DNA from: a virus
DNA length: 20,121 bases
Direction: 5' to 3' (one strand)
Virus record (IMG/VR): IMGVR_UViG_3300033552_000593
Coordinates: 1 to 20,121 of that record
How positions within the stretch are numbered: position 1 is the first letter of the stretch; every line of letters starts with the position of its first letter. The notes beneath the pieces are model-generated. The model was not told where the DNA came from. It saw only the letters and a list, made by a program, of their open reading frames with translations, and made no database searches. Shown here piece after piece: positions 13,252 to 19,843 of the stretch. The translations under genes were made by a program, and so were the position numbers.

Positions 13252-13967
13252 TTGAACCAAAAGAAAAACCGTGCAAAGGTTCCGGGTTAGCGAAAGGCTA
13301 CGGATGTGATAGAAAAACAAAACATCGCGTTTATGGTCTTGGTAAAATGTGCGGTTGCTACACCGACTGGCTTTTGAACTCCGAAAACGGAAAAATAAAG
13401 ATGGCGAATGCTCAGTTATCAGCTAAAAAGACAGTTCACAAAGAGCAAATAAAAAAACAAAACGAAGAGCGCCAAAAAACAAAGATTGAGTTGATGAGTC
13501 CTGATAAGTACCGAGCAGAACATCTTCAGCCCATAATTAATGAAATTGCCAGAATAATTGATTTTGGTCAATCTTGCATCGCCACCGGAGATTTTGGCAA
13601 AATGAATGGAGGGCATTACGTGAGCGTAGGTGCCAACAGAACAACAGCTTTGAATTTACACAACATTCACATTCAATCCTTTTCCAGCAATCATCATAAG
13701 AGCGGAGATCCGATAAAATACCGGTTGGGATTGATTGAGCGATATGGGAATGATTATTTTGAGTATGTGCAATATATTCAACAACACAAAGCGCTGCATC
13801 TTACCAAAGGCGACATGATAGCCATTGCTCTTAAAGCGGCATCGATTAGAAACGAACTCAAACGCAGTGAAGAACAAAGAAAACCTTTCGAACGGATTGA
13901 GCTTCGAAACCAAATTAATTTAAGGCTTGGAATTTATGATCCAAAGTTCTGTGAATTTTTATTTTAA
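13248..13967 (+). CDS. NinG/Rap-like recombination endonuclease
   Basis: A 239-aa protein with the NinG/Rap signature: SCIATG (109-114), GGHYVSVGAN (121-130), NIHIQS (139-144), NHHKSGD (148-154) and YRLGLIERYG (158-167). An N-terminal cysteine cluster (C9, C20, C35, C37) may bind zinc, and residues 50-90 are a charged helix. Lambda NinG/Rap is a structure-specific nuclease acting on branched recombination intermediates. In this copy the cysteines usual in the central CxxC and QCxxCN positions are replaced (CIATG, QSFSSN), so the metal site differs, as in other Bacteroidota members. It ends the long early operon. Confidence 0.75.
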   Translation: MIEPKEKPCKGSGLAKGYGCDRKTKHRVYGLGKMCGCYTDWLLNSENGKIKMANAQLSAKKTVHKEQIKKQNEERQKTKIELMSPDKYRAEHLQPIINEIARIIDFGQSCIATGDFGKMNGGHYVSVGANRTTALNLHNIHIQSFSSNHHKSGDPIKYRLGLIERYGNDYFEYVQYIQQHKALHLTKGDMIAIALKAASIRNELKRSEEQRKPFERIELRNQINLRLGIYDPKFCEFLF

Positions 13968-13978
13968 TCAAAAAGAAT

Positions 13979-14005
13979 AAAATATATTCGCAATGAATAT
14001 ATTTT
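13979..14005. promoter_or_regulatory. 27-bp AT dyad at a promoter, candidate operator
   Basis: AAAATATATTC (13979-13989) and GAATATATTTT (13995-14005) are perfect 11-bp inverted arms around the spacer GCAAT. The dyad lies 14 bases upstream of the -7 box at 14020, over the expected -33 region. It starts 12 bases after the ninG-like stop. A protein bound here would control the second early operon. A weak terminator for ninG is the alternative. Confidence 0.5.
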
Positions 14006-14019
14006 GTTACATTTTTTTG

Positions 14020-14027
14020 TATGTTTG
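14020..14027 (+). promoter_or_regulatory. Second early promoter, -7 box TATGTTTG
   Basis: TATGTTTG is an exact TAnnTTTG. A TTTG at 14003-14006 is only 13 bases upstream, shorter than the usual 17-23, so the -33 box is unclear and activation may be needed. Predicted start near 14034 places the pseudoknot RNA at the very 5' end of the transcript. Confidence 0.5.
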
Positions 14028-14041
14028 CCATGTAGTTCAGA

Positions 14042-14115
14042 CGTCCACAATATGCTACACTTAAAATATTGGCCTTATAATCTGGAGGGAGTGGACGCCC
14101 AAAGGATTATGAGGC
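14042..14115 (+). ncRNA. Apparent pseudoknot leader RNA upstream of the DUF3560 gene
   Basis: Helix A pairs CGTCCAC (14042-14048) with GTGGACG (14091-14097), seven Watson-Crick pairs. A small hairpin AATAT/ATATT (14049-14053 with 14066-14070) stacks next to it. Helix B pairs GCCTTATAATC (14072-14082) with GATTATGAGGC (14105-14115), eleven pairs with one G-U. The order A, B, A', B' is an H-type pseudoknot. Six T follow at 14123-14128, so helix B could also act as an attenuator. It lies between a promoter box and ATG 14151. No known riboswitch class is recognised. Confidence 0.55.
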
Positions 14116-14150
14116 TTTACTGTTTTTTATAATCAAAATTTAAATTATTT

Positions 14151-14795
14151 ATGAACACATATTCAAAATTTGCGCCAAATGTATTTGTTGCTAAATGTCC
14201 AGAAATGCACGAAAAAGGCGAAACTATTATTTTAGAAACCAAGTATGGAAAAGAGCACGAATGCATTGTTTTTAACCTTGTAGCCAGAGATAGGGAAAGT
14301 AATTTTTATTATTCCATTGTTAGGTCTGATGGGTTCAATGCCCAAGAATTTGCAAAGAAAAAAGCTGAAAGATATCAAAATTGGGCTGTAAATTCAGAAA
14401 ACAAATCAACTAAATACTGGGAAGCGTCAAAAGAAGGCAAAGACTTTCTTGCATTAGCTGAACCAATCAAAATCGGGCACCATTCCGAAAAGAGACATCG
14501 TGCGCTTATTGAACGAAATCATAATAGAATGGGAAAATGTGTTGAGGAAAGTAAAAAAGCAGAACAGCACGAAAGCAAAGCCGAATATTGGGAAGCGAAA
14601 GCAAATGACATCAATTTGTCAATGCCGGAAAGCGTTGAATTTTATGAATATAAAACCGAAGCCTCCAAGGAATACCATGAAGGTTTAAAGTCTGGAAAGT
14701 ACGAAAGATCACATTCGTTTTCTTTAACGTATGCAAAAAAAGCCCTGAATGAAGCTGAAAAAAATCTAGAAATGGCTAATAAGCTTTGGTCTTAA
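14151..14795 (+). CDS. DUF3560-domain protein
   Basis: A 214-aa protein. The segment PIKIGHHSEKRHRALIERNHNRMGKCVEESKKAEQHE (about 105-141, with GHHSEKRHR at 109-117) is the hallmark of DUF3560, a domain carried by plasmids, conjugative elements and phages and without an assigned biochemical role. The N-terminal 100 residues look like a small beta-rich domain (GETIILETKYGKEHECIVFNLVARD). The C-terminal third is helical and charged. It is the first gene after the pseudoknot RNA, so its expression may be controlled by that RNA. An ATAATCAAAATTTAAATT leader abuts the start. Confidence 0.75.
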   Translation: MNTYSKFAPNVFVAKCPEMHEKGETIILETKYGKEHECIVFNLVARDRESNFYYSIVRSDGFNAQEFAKKKAERYQNWAVNSENKSTKYWEASKEGKDFLALAEPIKIGHHSEKRHRALIERNHNRMGKCVEESKKAEQHESKAEYWEAKANDINLSMPESVEFYEYKTEASKEYHEGLKSGKYERSHSFSLTYAKKALNEAEKNLEMANKLWS

Positions 14796-14807
14796 AAATA
14801 TGAATAG

Positions 14808-15254
14808 ATGACTGAAAATACAAAACGTTACTATGATTTATGGAATAAGGATGTAAATATAGATTTTGAACCTGATGAATTTAGCTTCCTTAAAAAACAA
14901 ATCAAGAATAAAAAATTTACCGTGACCTATGGTTTTTATAATAAAGTAAGTGCTCAGAAAAAACAAATAGCATTAATTATAAATACTGATCCATTTATGA
15001 CTCGAAGAACTGGAGTTGAAAATAACTGGGAGTATATAACAACTCGAGATATAACAGATTTAGAGATTGAAGAATTTATAAATTTTTATTTCAGATCATC
15101 ATATAAGAGGTTTTTAGTTTTCTACTATCGAGATATTGAAAGGCTAATTGTTGATGATAAAAAATTAAAAGCAATAACTCCTCAAGATTTTATATCAAAA
15201 TGCGAAGACAAAGGGTATGCAGGAAAATACCAAACCAGATTAGAATTCAATTAA
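14808..15254 (+). CDS. Hypothetical protein
   Basis: A 148-aa protein starting at ATG 14808, 12 bases after the DUF3560 gene. It is rich in Lys, Tyr and Phe (FTVTYGFYNKVSAQKKQIALIINTDPFMTRRTG, FINFYFRSSYKRFLVFYYRDIERLIVDD) and probably alpha/beta. There is no signal peptide or cysteine cluster. No family is recognised. Its codon use is more AT-rich than its neighbours, which may indicate later acquisition, though this was judged only by eye. Confidence 0.65.
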   Translation: MTENTKRYYDLWNKDVNIDFEPDEFSFLKKQIKNKKFTVTYGFYNKVSAQKKQIALIINTDPFMTRRTGVENNWEYITTRDITDLEIEEFINFYFRSSYKRFLVFYYRDIERLIVDDKKLKAITPQDFISKCEDKGYAGKYQTRLEFN

Positions 15255-15293
15255 ATCAAATATAACGGAAGTCGAAAACCAAAAAAAACATTT
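15254..15293 (+). promoter_or_regulatory. Recurrent leader of the PcfK-like gene
   Basis: AAATCAAATATAAC, then GGAAGTCGAAAACC and an A-run lead to ATG 15294. The same two-part order is found at 4043-4088 before the coiled-coil gene. Confidence 0.4.
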
Positions 15294-15803
15294 ATGAAAG
15301 CATCAAACGAATTTAAAAAAACGATCAAAGCTCACCTTGAAAAAAGAGCAACTGAAGATGAACTCTTTGCTGTTACCTACAAAAAAGAAAACAAAAACCT
15401 AGACGAGTGCTGCAACTATGTTATGGAATGTGCTAAAAAGGGCGGTTGTGCCGGATACTCTGATGATGAGGTTTTTGGTTGGGCTGTTCATTATTACGAT
15501 GAAGATGATATTAAAGGCATCAAACCTATGAGCGGTAAAGTAGTTGTTAATCATTCAGTAGAACTTAATGAAGAAGATAAAAAATTGGCCAAAGAAAAAG
15601 CAACGGAACTGTTAATTCAGGAATTAAAATCAGAACAAAAGAAAACTTTTTCTGAAACTATTGAACTAACTGAAGAAGATTTACAAGATGCAAAAAAACA
15701 AGCAATGCAAAAAGTAGTTTCTGAGCAAAAAGAAAAAATGGTAACCAAGGCTGCCAAGAAGAAACCAACAACTGAGGTGGAACAAATTGACTTATTTGGG
15801 TAA
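15294..15803 (+). CDS. PcfK-like / AcrIIA9-family protein with C-terminal clamp motif
   Basis: A 169-aa protein. Residues 1-75 follow the PcfK-like family (FKKTIKAHLEKRATEDELFA, CCNYVMECAKKGG-CAGYSDDEVFGWAVHYYDED). From family knowledge, relatives include AcrIIA9, an inhibitor of type II Cas9. Residues 85-155 are a charged helical region with two similar segments (VELNEEDKKLAKEKA at 89-103 and IELTEEDLQDAKKQA at 123-137). The extreme C-terminus is EQIDLFG, a canonical beta-clamp binding motif (QLxLF type). A phage clamp gene lies two genes downstream. Two bases separate it from the PcfJ-like gene, the pairing typical of this family. Anti-CRISPR activity is an inference; the clamp tail suggests a DNA-replication link. 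Confidence 0.8.
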   Translation: MKASNEFKKTIKAHLEKRATEDELFAVTYKKENKNLDECCNYVMECAKKGGCAGYSDDEVFGWAVHYYDEDDIKGIKPMSGKVVVNHSVELNEEDKKLAKEKATELLIQELKSEQKKTFSETIELTEEDLQDAKKQAMQKVVSEQKEKMVTKAAKKKPTTEVEQIDLFG

Positions 15804-15805
15804 TT

Positions 15806-17140
15806 ATGAAGCCAAAAACGAAACTACAAGTGGAAGTTTGGGCTTTACACCAAAAACTTTCAGAACCTACAGAGCATGAGCCTTTCGTAATATTTAAACA
15901 CCAATTTTACTATACTACACATTACAAAAATTTGGTTTGCTTAGAATGTAATCATAGCTGGAAACCAACCCAAGCGTGGCATGAAGAATTGTTGGGCGCT
16001 GATTGTCCTTCATGTAATAAGAAACTTAAAAAAATCACAATCAATAATGGTGACTTCATACGAATAATTACATATTCTGTTGTTCAAGTTATTGGCAGAT
16101 TTCAAGTAGTCAGATATTTTTCATGTTGGAAAAGCATGTATAAAAATAAAAATCCTCGATATCATTTCCGATCATTATTTGAAGAATGGATGGACCATGA
16201 CAAAGGAAAAAAAGTTATCGTAGGTCGAAATACAACATATACTGGAGATGGATTTAGCTCTTCTGATTATGAAGTAAGATATGCTAATCCTAAATGGGGA
16301 CAAAGTGAATATGATCGCTTTGCATCAAATTTTAATTGCCCTGGAGCAGAATTTCTCCCAAGATTTAATAAGTATGGATTGACGAAATATAAGCATGATT
16401 GCGATTATAGAATTTTACTGGATAGAATTAAAGACTCCCCAAAAATTGAAACGCTTTTAAAAGCAAAACAAAAAGAGTTGCTTCATTTTTCATTATTTAA
16501 TGATAGTAGGCACAATGCTTTTTGGGATTCAATCAAAATTGTTATCAGAAACAAGTACAAGATAACTGATGTTGGAATATGGTATGACTATTTAGATTTA
16601 TTACGATACTTCAACAAAGATTTACACAATGCGGTCTATGTTTGTCCAAAGAATCTCCATAAAGAACACAATAATTTGATGAATAAAAAGCGTGAGATTT
16701 TGAGATTGGAAGAACAGGAAAGAAACCGACTTCAAACCATAAAACGCCAACAAAAACTTGAAAAGGCAATTGTACTATATGCCGAAAGAATGCAAAAGTT
16801 TTTTGACTTAGAATTCAAAAAAGGTAATATTTCAATAACTGTATTAAAAAGTATTGAAGAGTTCAAAGAAGAAGGCGACGAACTAAAGCACTGCGTGTAC
16901 ACCAACGAATATTATCTCAAGGAAAAATCAATAATTCTTTCAGCCCGAGTTGATGGTAGAAGAGCTGAAACCATTGAATTGAAACTTCCGGAGCTAAAAA
17001 TTGAACAGTCACGCGGATTCAAAAATCAACCAACCCAACATCATGAAAAAATAATAAAATTGGTCGAAAGTAATCTGGAGAAAATCAAAAAAATAGTTAT
17101 CAAAACAAGGCCAAGAGGCAAAGAAAAATCAGCAGCATAA
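15806..17140 (+). CDS. PcfJ-like protein with zinc ribbon
   Basis: A 444-aa protein. CxxC pairs C45/C48 (CLEC) and C67/C70 (CPSC) form a likely zinc ribbon. The C-terminal PcfJ-like domain (about 340-430) contains the conserved pattern LKHCVYTNEYY (360-370), then SARVDGRRAETIEL and IEQSRGFKNQP. PcfJ and PcfK take their names from the conjugative plasmid pCF10 and occur as a pair in mobile elements; their biochemical role is not settled. A coiled-coil-like basic stretch (293-325) may bind nucleic acid. It lies between the PcfK-like gene and the clamp gene and is probably co-transcribed with both. Confidence 0.78.
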   Translation: MKPKTKLQVEVWALHQKLSEPTEHEPFVIFKHQFYYTTHYKNLVCLECNHSWKPTQAWHEELLGADCPSCNKKLKKITINNGDFIRIITYSVVQVIGRFQVVRYFSCWKSMYKNKNPRYHFRSLFEEWMDHDKGKKVIVGRNTTYTGDGFSSSDYEVRYANPKWGQSEYDRFASNFNCPGAEFLPRFNKYGLTKYKHDCDYRILLDRIKDSPKIETLLKAKQKELLHFSLFNDSRHNAFWDSIKIVIRNKYKITDVGIWYDYLDLLRYFNKDLHNAVYVCPKNLHKEHNNLMNKKREILRLEEQERNRLQTIKRQQKLEKAIVLYAERMQKFFDLEFKKGNISITVLKSIEEFKEEGDELKHCVYTNEYYLKEKSIILSARVDGRRAETIELKLPELKIEQSRGFKNQPTQHHEKIIKLVESNLEKIKKIVIKTRPRGKEKSAA

Positions 17141-17142
17141 TA

Positions 17143-17160
17143 ACAATCAAATCAAATTTT
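17143..17160 (+). promoter_or_regulatory. Recurrent leader of the clamp gene
   Basis: ACAATCAAATCAAATTTT runs directly into ATG 17161, with the ATCAAAT unit doubled. It belongs to the ACAATCAAATTTT leader family seen before the Rad50-like and recT genes. Confidence 0.45.
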
Positions 17161-18276
17161 ATGAAAATTACAGTCGAAAGCCATTTACTGGCAAAAAATT
17201 TAAACGTGTTAAAAAAAGTAGTACCAAGTTCAAGCACCATTCCAGTTTTAGAATGCTTTTTGTTTACGGTAGCAGATGGCAAACTAACCATTACTGCCAG
17301 TGATTTAGAAACTACGCTTCAAATCAAAACAGAAGCCACATGCAGCGAAGAAAAAGGCAGTTTTGCTGTTGCAGCAGATCTATTAATGGAAATCGTAAAA
17401 TCACTATCTGATGATTCATTGGTGCTTAATTTCTCCGAAAAAGAATTGGAGATTCAAAGTATTTCAGGAAGTTACAATATGGCGGTTGATGATCCAAAAG
17501 CGTTTCCAGAAACTCCAGCCACACAAGAAGAAAACAACATTACTTTAGAAGCTCACATTCTCAATAAAGCTTTATTAAATACTTTATTCGCCACTGGAAC
17601 CGATGATTTGAGAGCAATGTTAACTGGAGTATGTTTTGATTTTAAGAAAGACTCTTTAGTTTTTGTCGCCACCGATGCTAACAAATTGGTGAAATTCACT
17701 CGAAATGATATAAAATCTGAAGAAGAGAAGCAACTGATCATGCCTAAAAAACCAATTATGGTCCTTACAACCGCGTTGGCTGGTAAGGATGAAGAAGTAA
17801 ATATAGGTTTCAACAATACTAACATTTCTTTCGAGCTTGAAAATACGATAATGATTTGTAGGCTGATAGATGCTAAATATCCAGCTTACGAAAATGTAAT
17901 TCCAAAAGAAAACCCAAACACACTTGAGATCAACAGATCTGAATTGTTGCGAAGCATCAAACGTATTTCAATTTTTGCAAGCAAAACAACACATCAATTG
18001 ATATTTGATAAAAAAGGTAATTCATTGACTATCCTTTCAGAAGACAAAGATTACAATAACAAAGCGGTTGAAACGCTTACAATTGTAGGAGATGGCAATG
18101 ACTTAAAAATTGGTTTTAATGCTAGGTTTTTGGCAGAAATGCTATCCAACTTAACATCTGATAAAATAAAAATTGAAATGTCAGCACCCAATAGAGCTGG
18201 AATTATTACTCCGGTCGATTCCAAAGATGAAAACGAAAGTATCTTGATGCTGGTGATGCCTGTAATGATCAATTAG
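17161..18276 (+). CDS. dnaN: DNA polymerase III beta subunit (sliding clamp)
   Basis: A 371-aa full-length DnaN, within the usual 365-375 range, with three clamp domains (about 1-120, 125-245, 250-371). Family marks include DLRAMLTGV (149-157), ATDANKLVKF (170-179), YPAYENVIP (240-248) and the C-terminal MLVMPVMIN (363-371). The last three line the pocket that binds QLxLF peptides, so peptide binding appears intact. It would load on DNA as a dimeric ring and tether polymerases and partners. Clamp genes are usually chromosomal; a second clamp on a phage implies a modified replisome. Two neighbouring products carry clamp-binding tails. It is Bacteroidota-type and probably host-derived long ago. 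Confidence 0.95.
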   Translation: MKITVESHLLAKNLNVLKKVVPSSSTIPVLECFLFTVADGKLTITASDLETTLQIKTEATCSEEKGSFAVAADLLMEIVKSLSDDSLVLNFSEKELEIQSISGSYNMAVDDPKAFPETPATQEENNITLEAHILNKALLNTLFATGTDDLRAMLTGVCFDFKKDSLVFVATDANKLVKFTRNDIKSEEEKQLIMPKKPIMVLTTALAGKDEEVNIGFNNTNISFELENTIMICRLIDAKYPAYENVIPKENPNTLEINRSELLRSIKRISIFASKTTHQLIFDKKGNSLTILSEDKDYNNKAVETLTIVGDGNDLKIGFNARFLAEMLSNLTSDKIKIEMSAPNRAGIITPVDSKDENESILMLVMPVMIN

Positions 18277-18278
18277 TA

Positions 18279-18512
18279 ATGATTTCTACTGTACTAGATT
18301 GTTATTTCTATAAAAGAATTGACAGCACTTTGATTGCAGTAACAACCACCGGAGAAGAAATACCGGTGGTTAAATTCAAGCAAAAATTCATCGATTTACT
18401 CATCGTCGACAAAGAGCCTTTAGCCTACATCAAGAAATACATTGAAATGTTTCCGGAACTCGTGGGAATTATAGAATTAAAAACACAAACAGAACAATTA
18501 AAACTTTTTTAG
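18279..18512 (+). CDS. 77-aa protein ending in a clamp-binding motif
   Basis: A small protein whose ATG lies two bases after the clamp stop, so the two are translationally linked. The body (STVLDCYFYKRIDSTLIAVTT..., VKFKQKFIDLLIVDKEPLAYIKKYIEMF) looks like a compact alpha/beta domain of unknown family. The last five residues are QLKLF (73-77), matching the beta-clamp binding motif QLxLF, at the free C-terminus as in many clamp partners. I infer that it docks on the adjacent clamp, perhaps to recruit a factor or to compete with host polymerase, but only the tail supports this. Confidence 0.75.
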   Translation: MISTVLDCYFYKRIDSTLIAVTTTGEEIPVVKFKQKFIDLLIVDKEPLAYIKKYIEMFPELVGIIELKTQTEQLKLF

Positions 18513-18513
18513 A

Positions 18514-18678
18514 ATGGTAATCGAAACGATAAAAACAAAGATTTTGCAGAAAAAGGATAAAGAAAATACCGTGATTTCTACAGGTAAAAAGATAATTCTA
18601 TACACTTCAGAAAAACAAGATTTCTCAATTAATGAAACAGAGAAAATCACGGAGTTTTTTAAAAACCTTAGAGCATAA
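18514..18678 (+). CDS. Hypothetical 54-aa protein
   Basis: ATG 18514 follows the previous stop (18512) by one base, and the frame runs 54 codons to TAA 18676-18678. The product is basic (MVIETIKTKILQKKDKENTV..., GKKIILYTSEKQDFSINETEKI), probably a small alpha/beta protein. Tight packing in the operon is the main support. No family is recognised. Confidence 0.55.
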   Translation: MVIETIKTKILQKKDKENTVISTGKKIILYTSEKQDFSINETEKITEFFKNLRA

Positions 18679-18681
18679 ATT

Positions 18682-18846
18682 ATGAAAAAATATATTTTCT
18701 CAATTCATTTTGATACTGAAGAAGATCAAGGCGTTGAATTAGTACCAATAATGGCAAAGAACATTCAATCTTCAATAGCAAAACTTTGCCAAGGCGATTT
18801 TTACCAGGAGAACCAAATTATAAATATTGCAGTTGTAAAAAAGTAG
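18682..18846 (+). CDS. Hypothetical 54-aa protein, last gene of the operon
   Basis: ATG 18682 follows the preceding stop by three bases. The 54-aa product (MKKYIFSIHFDTEEDQGVEL, then a helix IMAKNIQSSIAKLC, then a strand IINIAVVKK) looks like a beta-alpha-beta minidomain. It ends the rightward operon; a weak hairpin follows at 18880-18905. Function unknown. Confidence 0.55.
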   Translation: MKKYIFSIHFDTEEDQGVELVPIMAKNIQSSIAKLCQGDFYQENQIINIAVVKK

Positions 18847-18879
18847 ATAATATCTATTATAAAACGGAGATAAAGTAAA

Positions 18880-18912
18880 TAAAGGTGCCTAATCAGAGAC
18901 CTTTAAAATTTT
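18880..18912. terminator. Possible terminator between convergent genes
   Basis: TAAAGGT (18880-18886) pairs with ACCTTTA (18899-18905) around a 12-base loop, followed by AAATTTTG. The stem is short and the T-run weak. It lies where the rightward operon and the minus-strand gene at 18925-19233 converge, which supports a terminator role in one or both directions. Confidence 0.35.
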
Positions 18913-18924
18913 GATTATTTGATA

Positions 18925-19233
18925 CTACTTTAACTTAACCCAGTCAATTAGCCAAAGTATATAATTTATCAATTTAATATAAATCCAAGGATTTTCAATT
19001 TTATCTTCTTTAAATAATTTCTCAATTTCAGATTTTTCAATCTTGTTTTGATATTTAGTAGAAAATATTTTAAAATTTTCCTTGATAGTAAAATCATTTG
19101 AATTTAAATGATCTGTACGTGTAATTAAATTAAGATATTTTAATCTGTTAACGGTTTTATCTTCATTGTAAGACATCTCGGAATTTGTAACAAACAAGTT
19201 TAGATCTTTAATTAGTAATTGTTTTGTGCTCAT
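18925..19233 (-). CDS. Hypothetical protein on the minus strand
   Basis: A 102-aa protein (MSTKQLLIKDLNLFVTNSEMS..., DKTVNRLKYLNLITRTDHLNSNDFTIKENF...). It looks helical and charged, ending in a hydrophobic tryptophan-rich segment (IYIKLINYILWLIDWVKLK, about 84-102) that could be amphipathic or membrane-associated. It stands alone on the minus strand between two rightward units and has its own TAnnTTTG box at 19262-19269. Such independent AT-rich genes are typical of phage 'moron' genes expressed in the lysogen. Family and function are not recognised. Confidence 0.65.
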   Translation of the reverse strand: MSTKQLLIKDLNLFVTNSEMSYNEDKTVNRLKYLNLITRTDHLNSNDFTIKENFKIFSTKYQNKIEKSEIEKLFKEDKIENPWIYIKLINYILWLIDWVKLK

Positions 19234-19261
19234 GAAATTTATAATTTAAAGTCGTTCATTA

Positions 19262-19269
19262 CAAAAATA
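19262..19269 (-). promoter_or_regulatory. Promoter -7 box for the minus-strand gene
   Basis: CAAAAATA is TATTTTTG on the minus strand, an exact TAnnTTTG. Transcription would start about 20 bases before the ATG at 19233. No good -33 TTG is seen. Confidence 0.4.
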
Positions 19270-19341
19270 AAGGGTTATTGATTAGTATTTACACCTGTCG
19301 TTACTTTTAGTTATTGACAAAACATTATTAATAAAAAAAAT

Positions 19342-19818
19342 ATGAAAGCACTATCCATAAAACAGCCTTGGGCATCACTAATCGCTCACGGTATCAAAGA
19401 CATCGAGAATAGAACCTGGAGAACACATTTTAGAGGTAGAATTTATATTCATGCTTCAGGCAAATCAGCAGGAAATACTGCTTTTTTGCTTAGTGATTTA
19501 CAAGATAATTACTTTGCTTGGAATACTGAAAATTATAAAACCTTTGAAAGTAATTTGCCTTATTCAGCAATTATTGGAGAAGTAGATATCGTTGATTGTG
19601 TAATTAATCACGAGAGTATTTGGGCTGAAAAAACGGAAACCGATCAAGACCAACAAATGTTTCAATTATTTGGACGAACAGATAAATCGGGAAAGATATC
19701 TAATGATCCAATTAAAATTATTGGAAAACCAACGTACAATTGGGTACTTGCTAATCCAGTGCTATACGACAAACCGATTATGAATGTAAAAGGAAAGCTT
19801 TCCTTTTGGGAGTTTTAA
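19342..19818 (+). CDS. ASCH-domain protein
   Basis: A 158-aa protein with the ASCH domain signature at its start: ALSIKQPWASLIAHGIKDIENRTW (3-26), then FRGRIYIHAS (30-39), and later IIGEVDIVDCV (76-86). The typical final FWEF closes the domain. ASCH domains have a PUA-like beta-barrel and are thought to bind RNA or modified nucleosides; related small proteins include hydrolases of modified bases. In phages a role in modified-nucleotide handling or host RNA control is possible, not shown here. It is divergent from the minus-strand gene at 18925-19233 and convergent with the gene at 19844. Confidence 0.87.
   Translation: MKALSIKQPWASLIAHGIKDIENRTWRTHFRGRIYIHASGKSAGNTAFLLSDLQDNYFAWNTENYKTFESNLPYSAIIGEVDIVDCVINHESIWAEKTETDQDQQMFQLFGRTDKSGKISNDPIKIIGKPTYNWVLANPVLYDKPIMNVKGKLSFWEF
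19788..19807. terminator. Palindrome inside the ASCH gene end, possible terminator
   Basis: AAAAGGAA / TTCCTTTT arms around AGCT form a perfect 20-bp palindrome within the last codons of the ASCH gene. The right arm ends in four T. It could end transcription from either side in this tight convergent junction (25 bases between the stops), with the stem doubling as coding sequence. Confidence 0.4.
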
Positions 19819-19843
19819 CAGTAAAAATATTATTTTCAAGCCA

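Noticed and set aside
13656-13913. 85-aa minus-strand frame inside the NinG-like gene
   Set aside because: Antisense shadow of a conserved coding region, like those inside the Rad50-like, RecT and clamp genes.
14042-14115. HDV-like self-cleaving ribozyme
   Set aside because: The interleaved helices and a CAAA before helix B' recall HDV, but there is no room for P3 and its loop between helix B and A' (8 bases), and an extra hairpin lies between A and B, so the topology does not match.
19668-19680. Clamp-binding motif in the ASCH protein (QMFQLF)
   Set aside because: It is internal to the domain and fits the motif poorly, unlike the C-terminal QIDLF and QLKLF tails.
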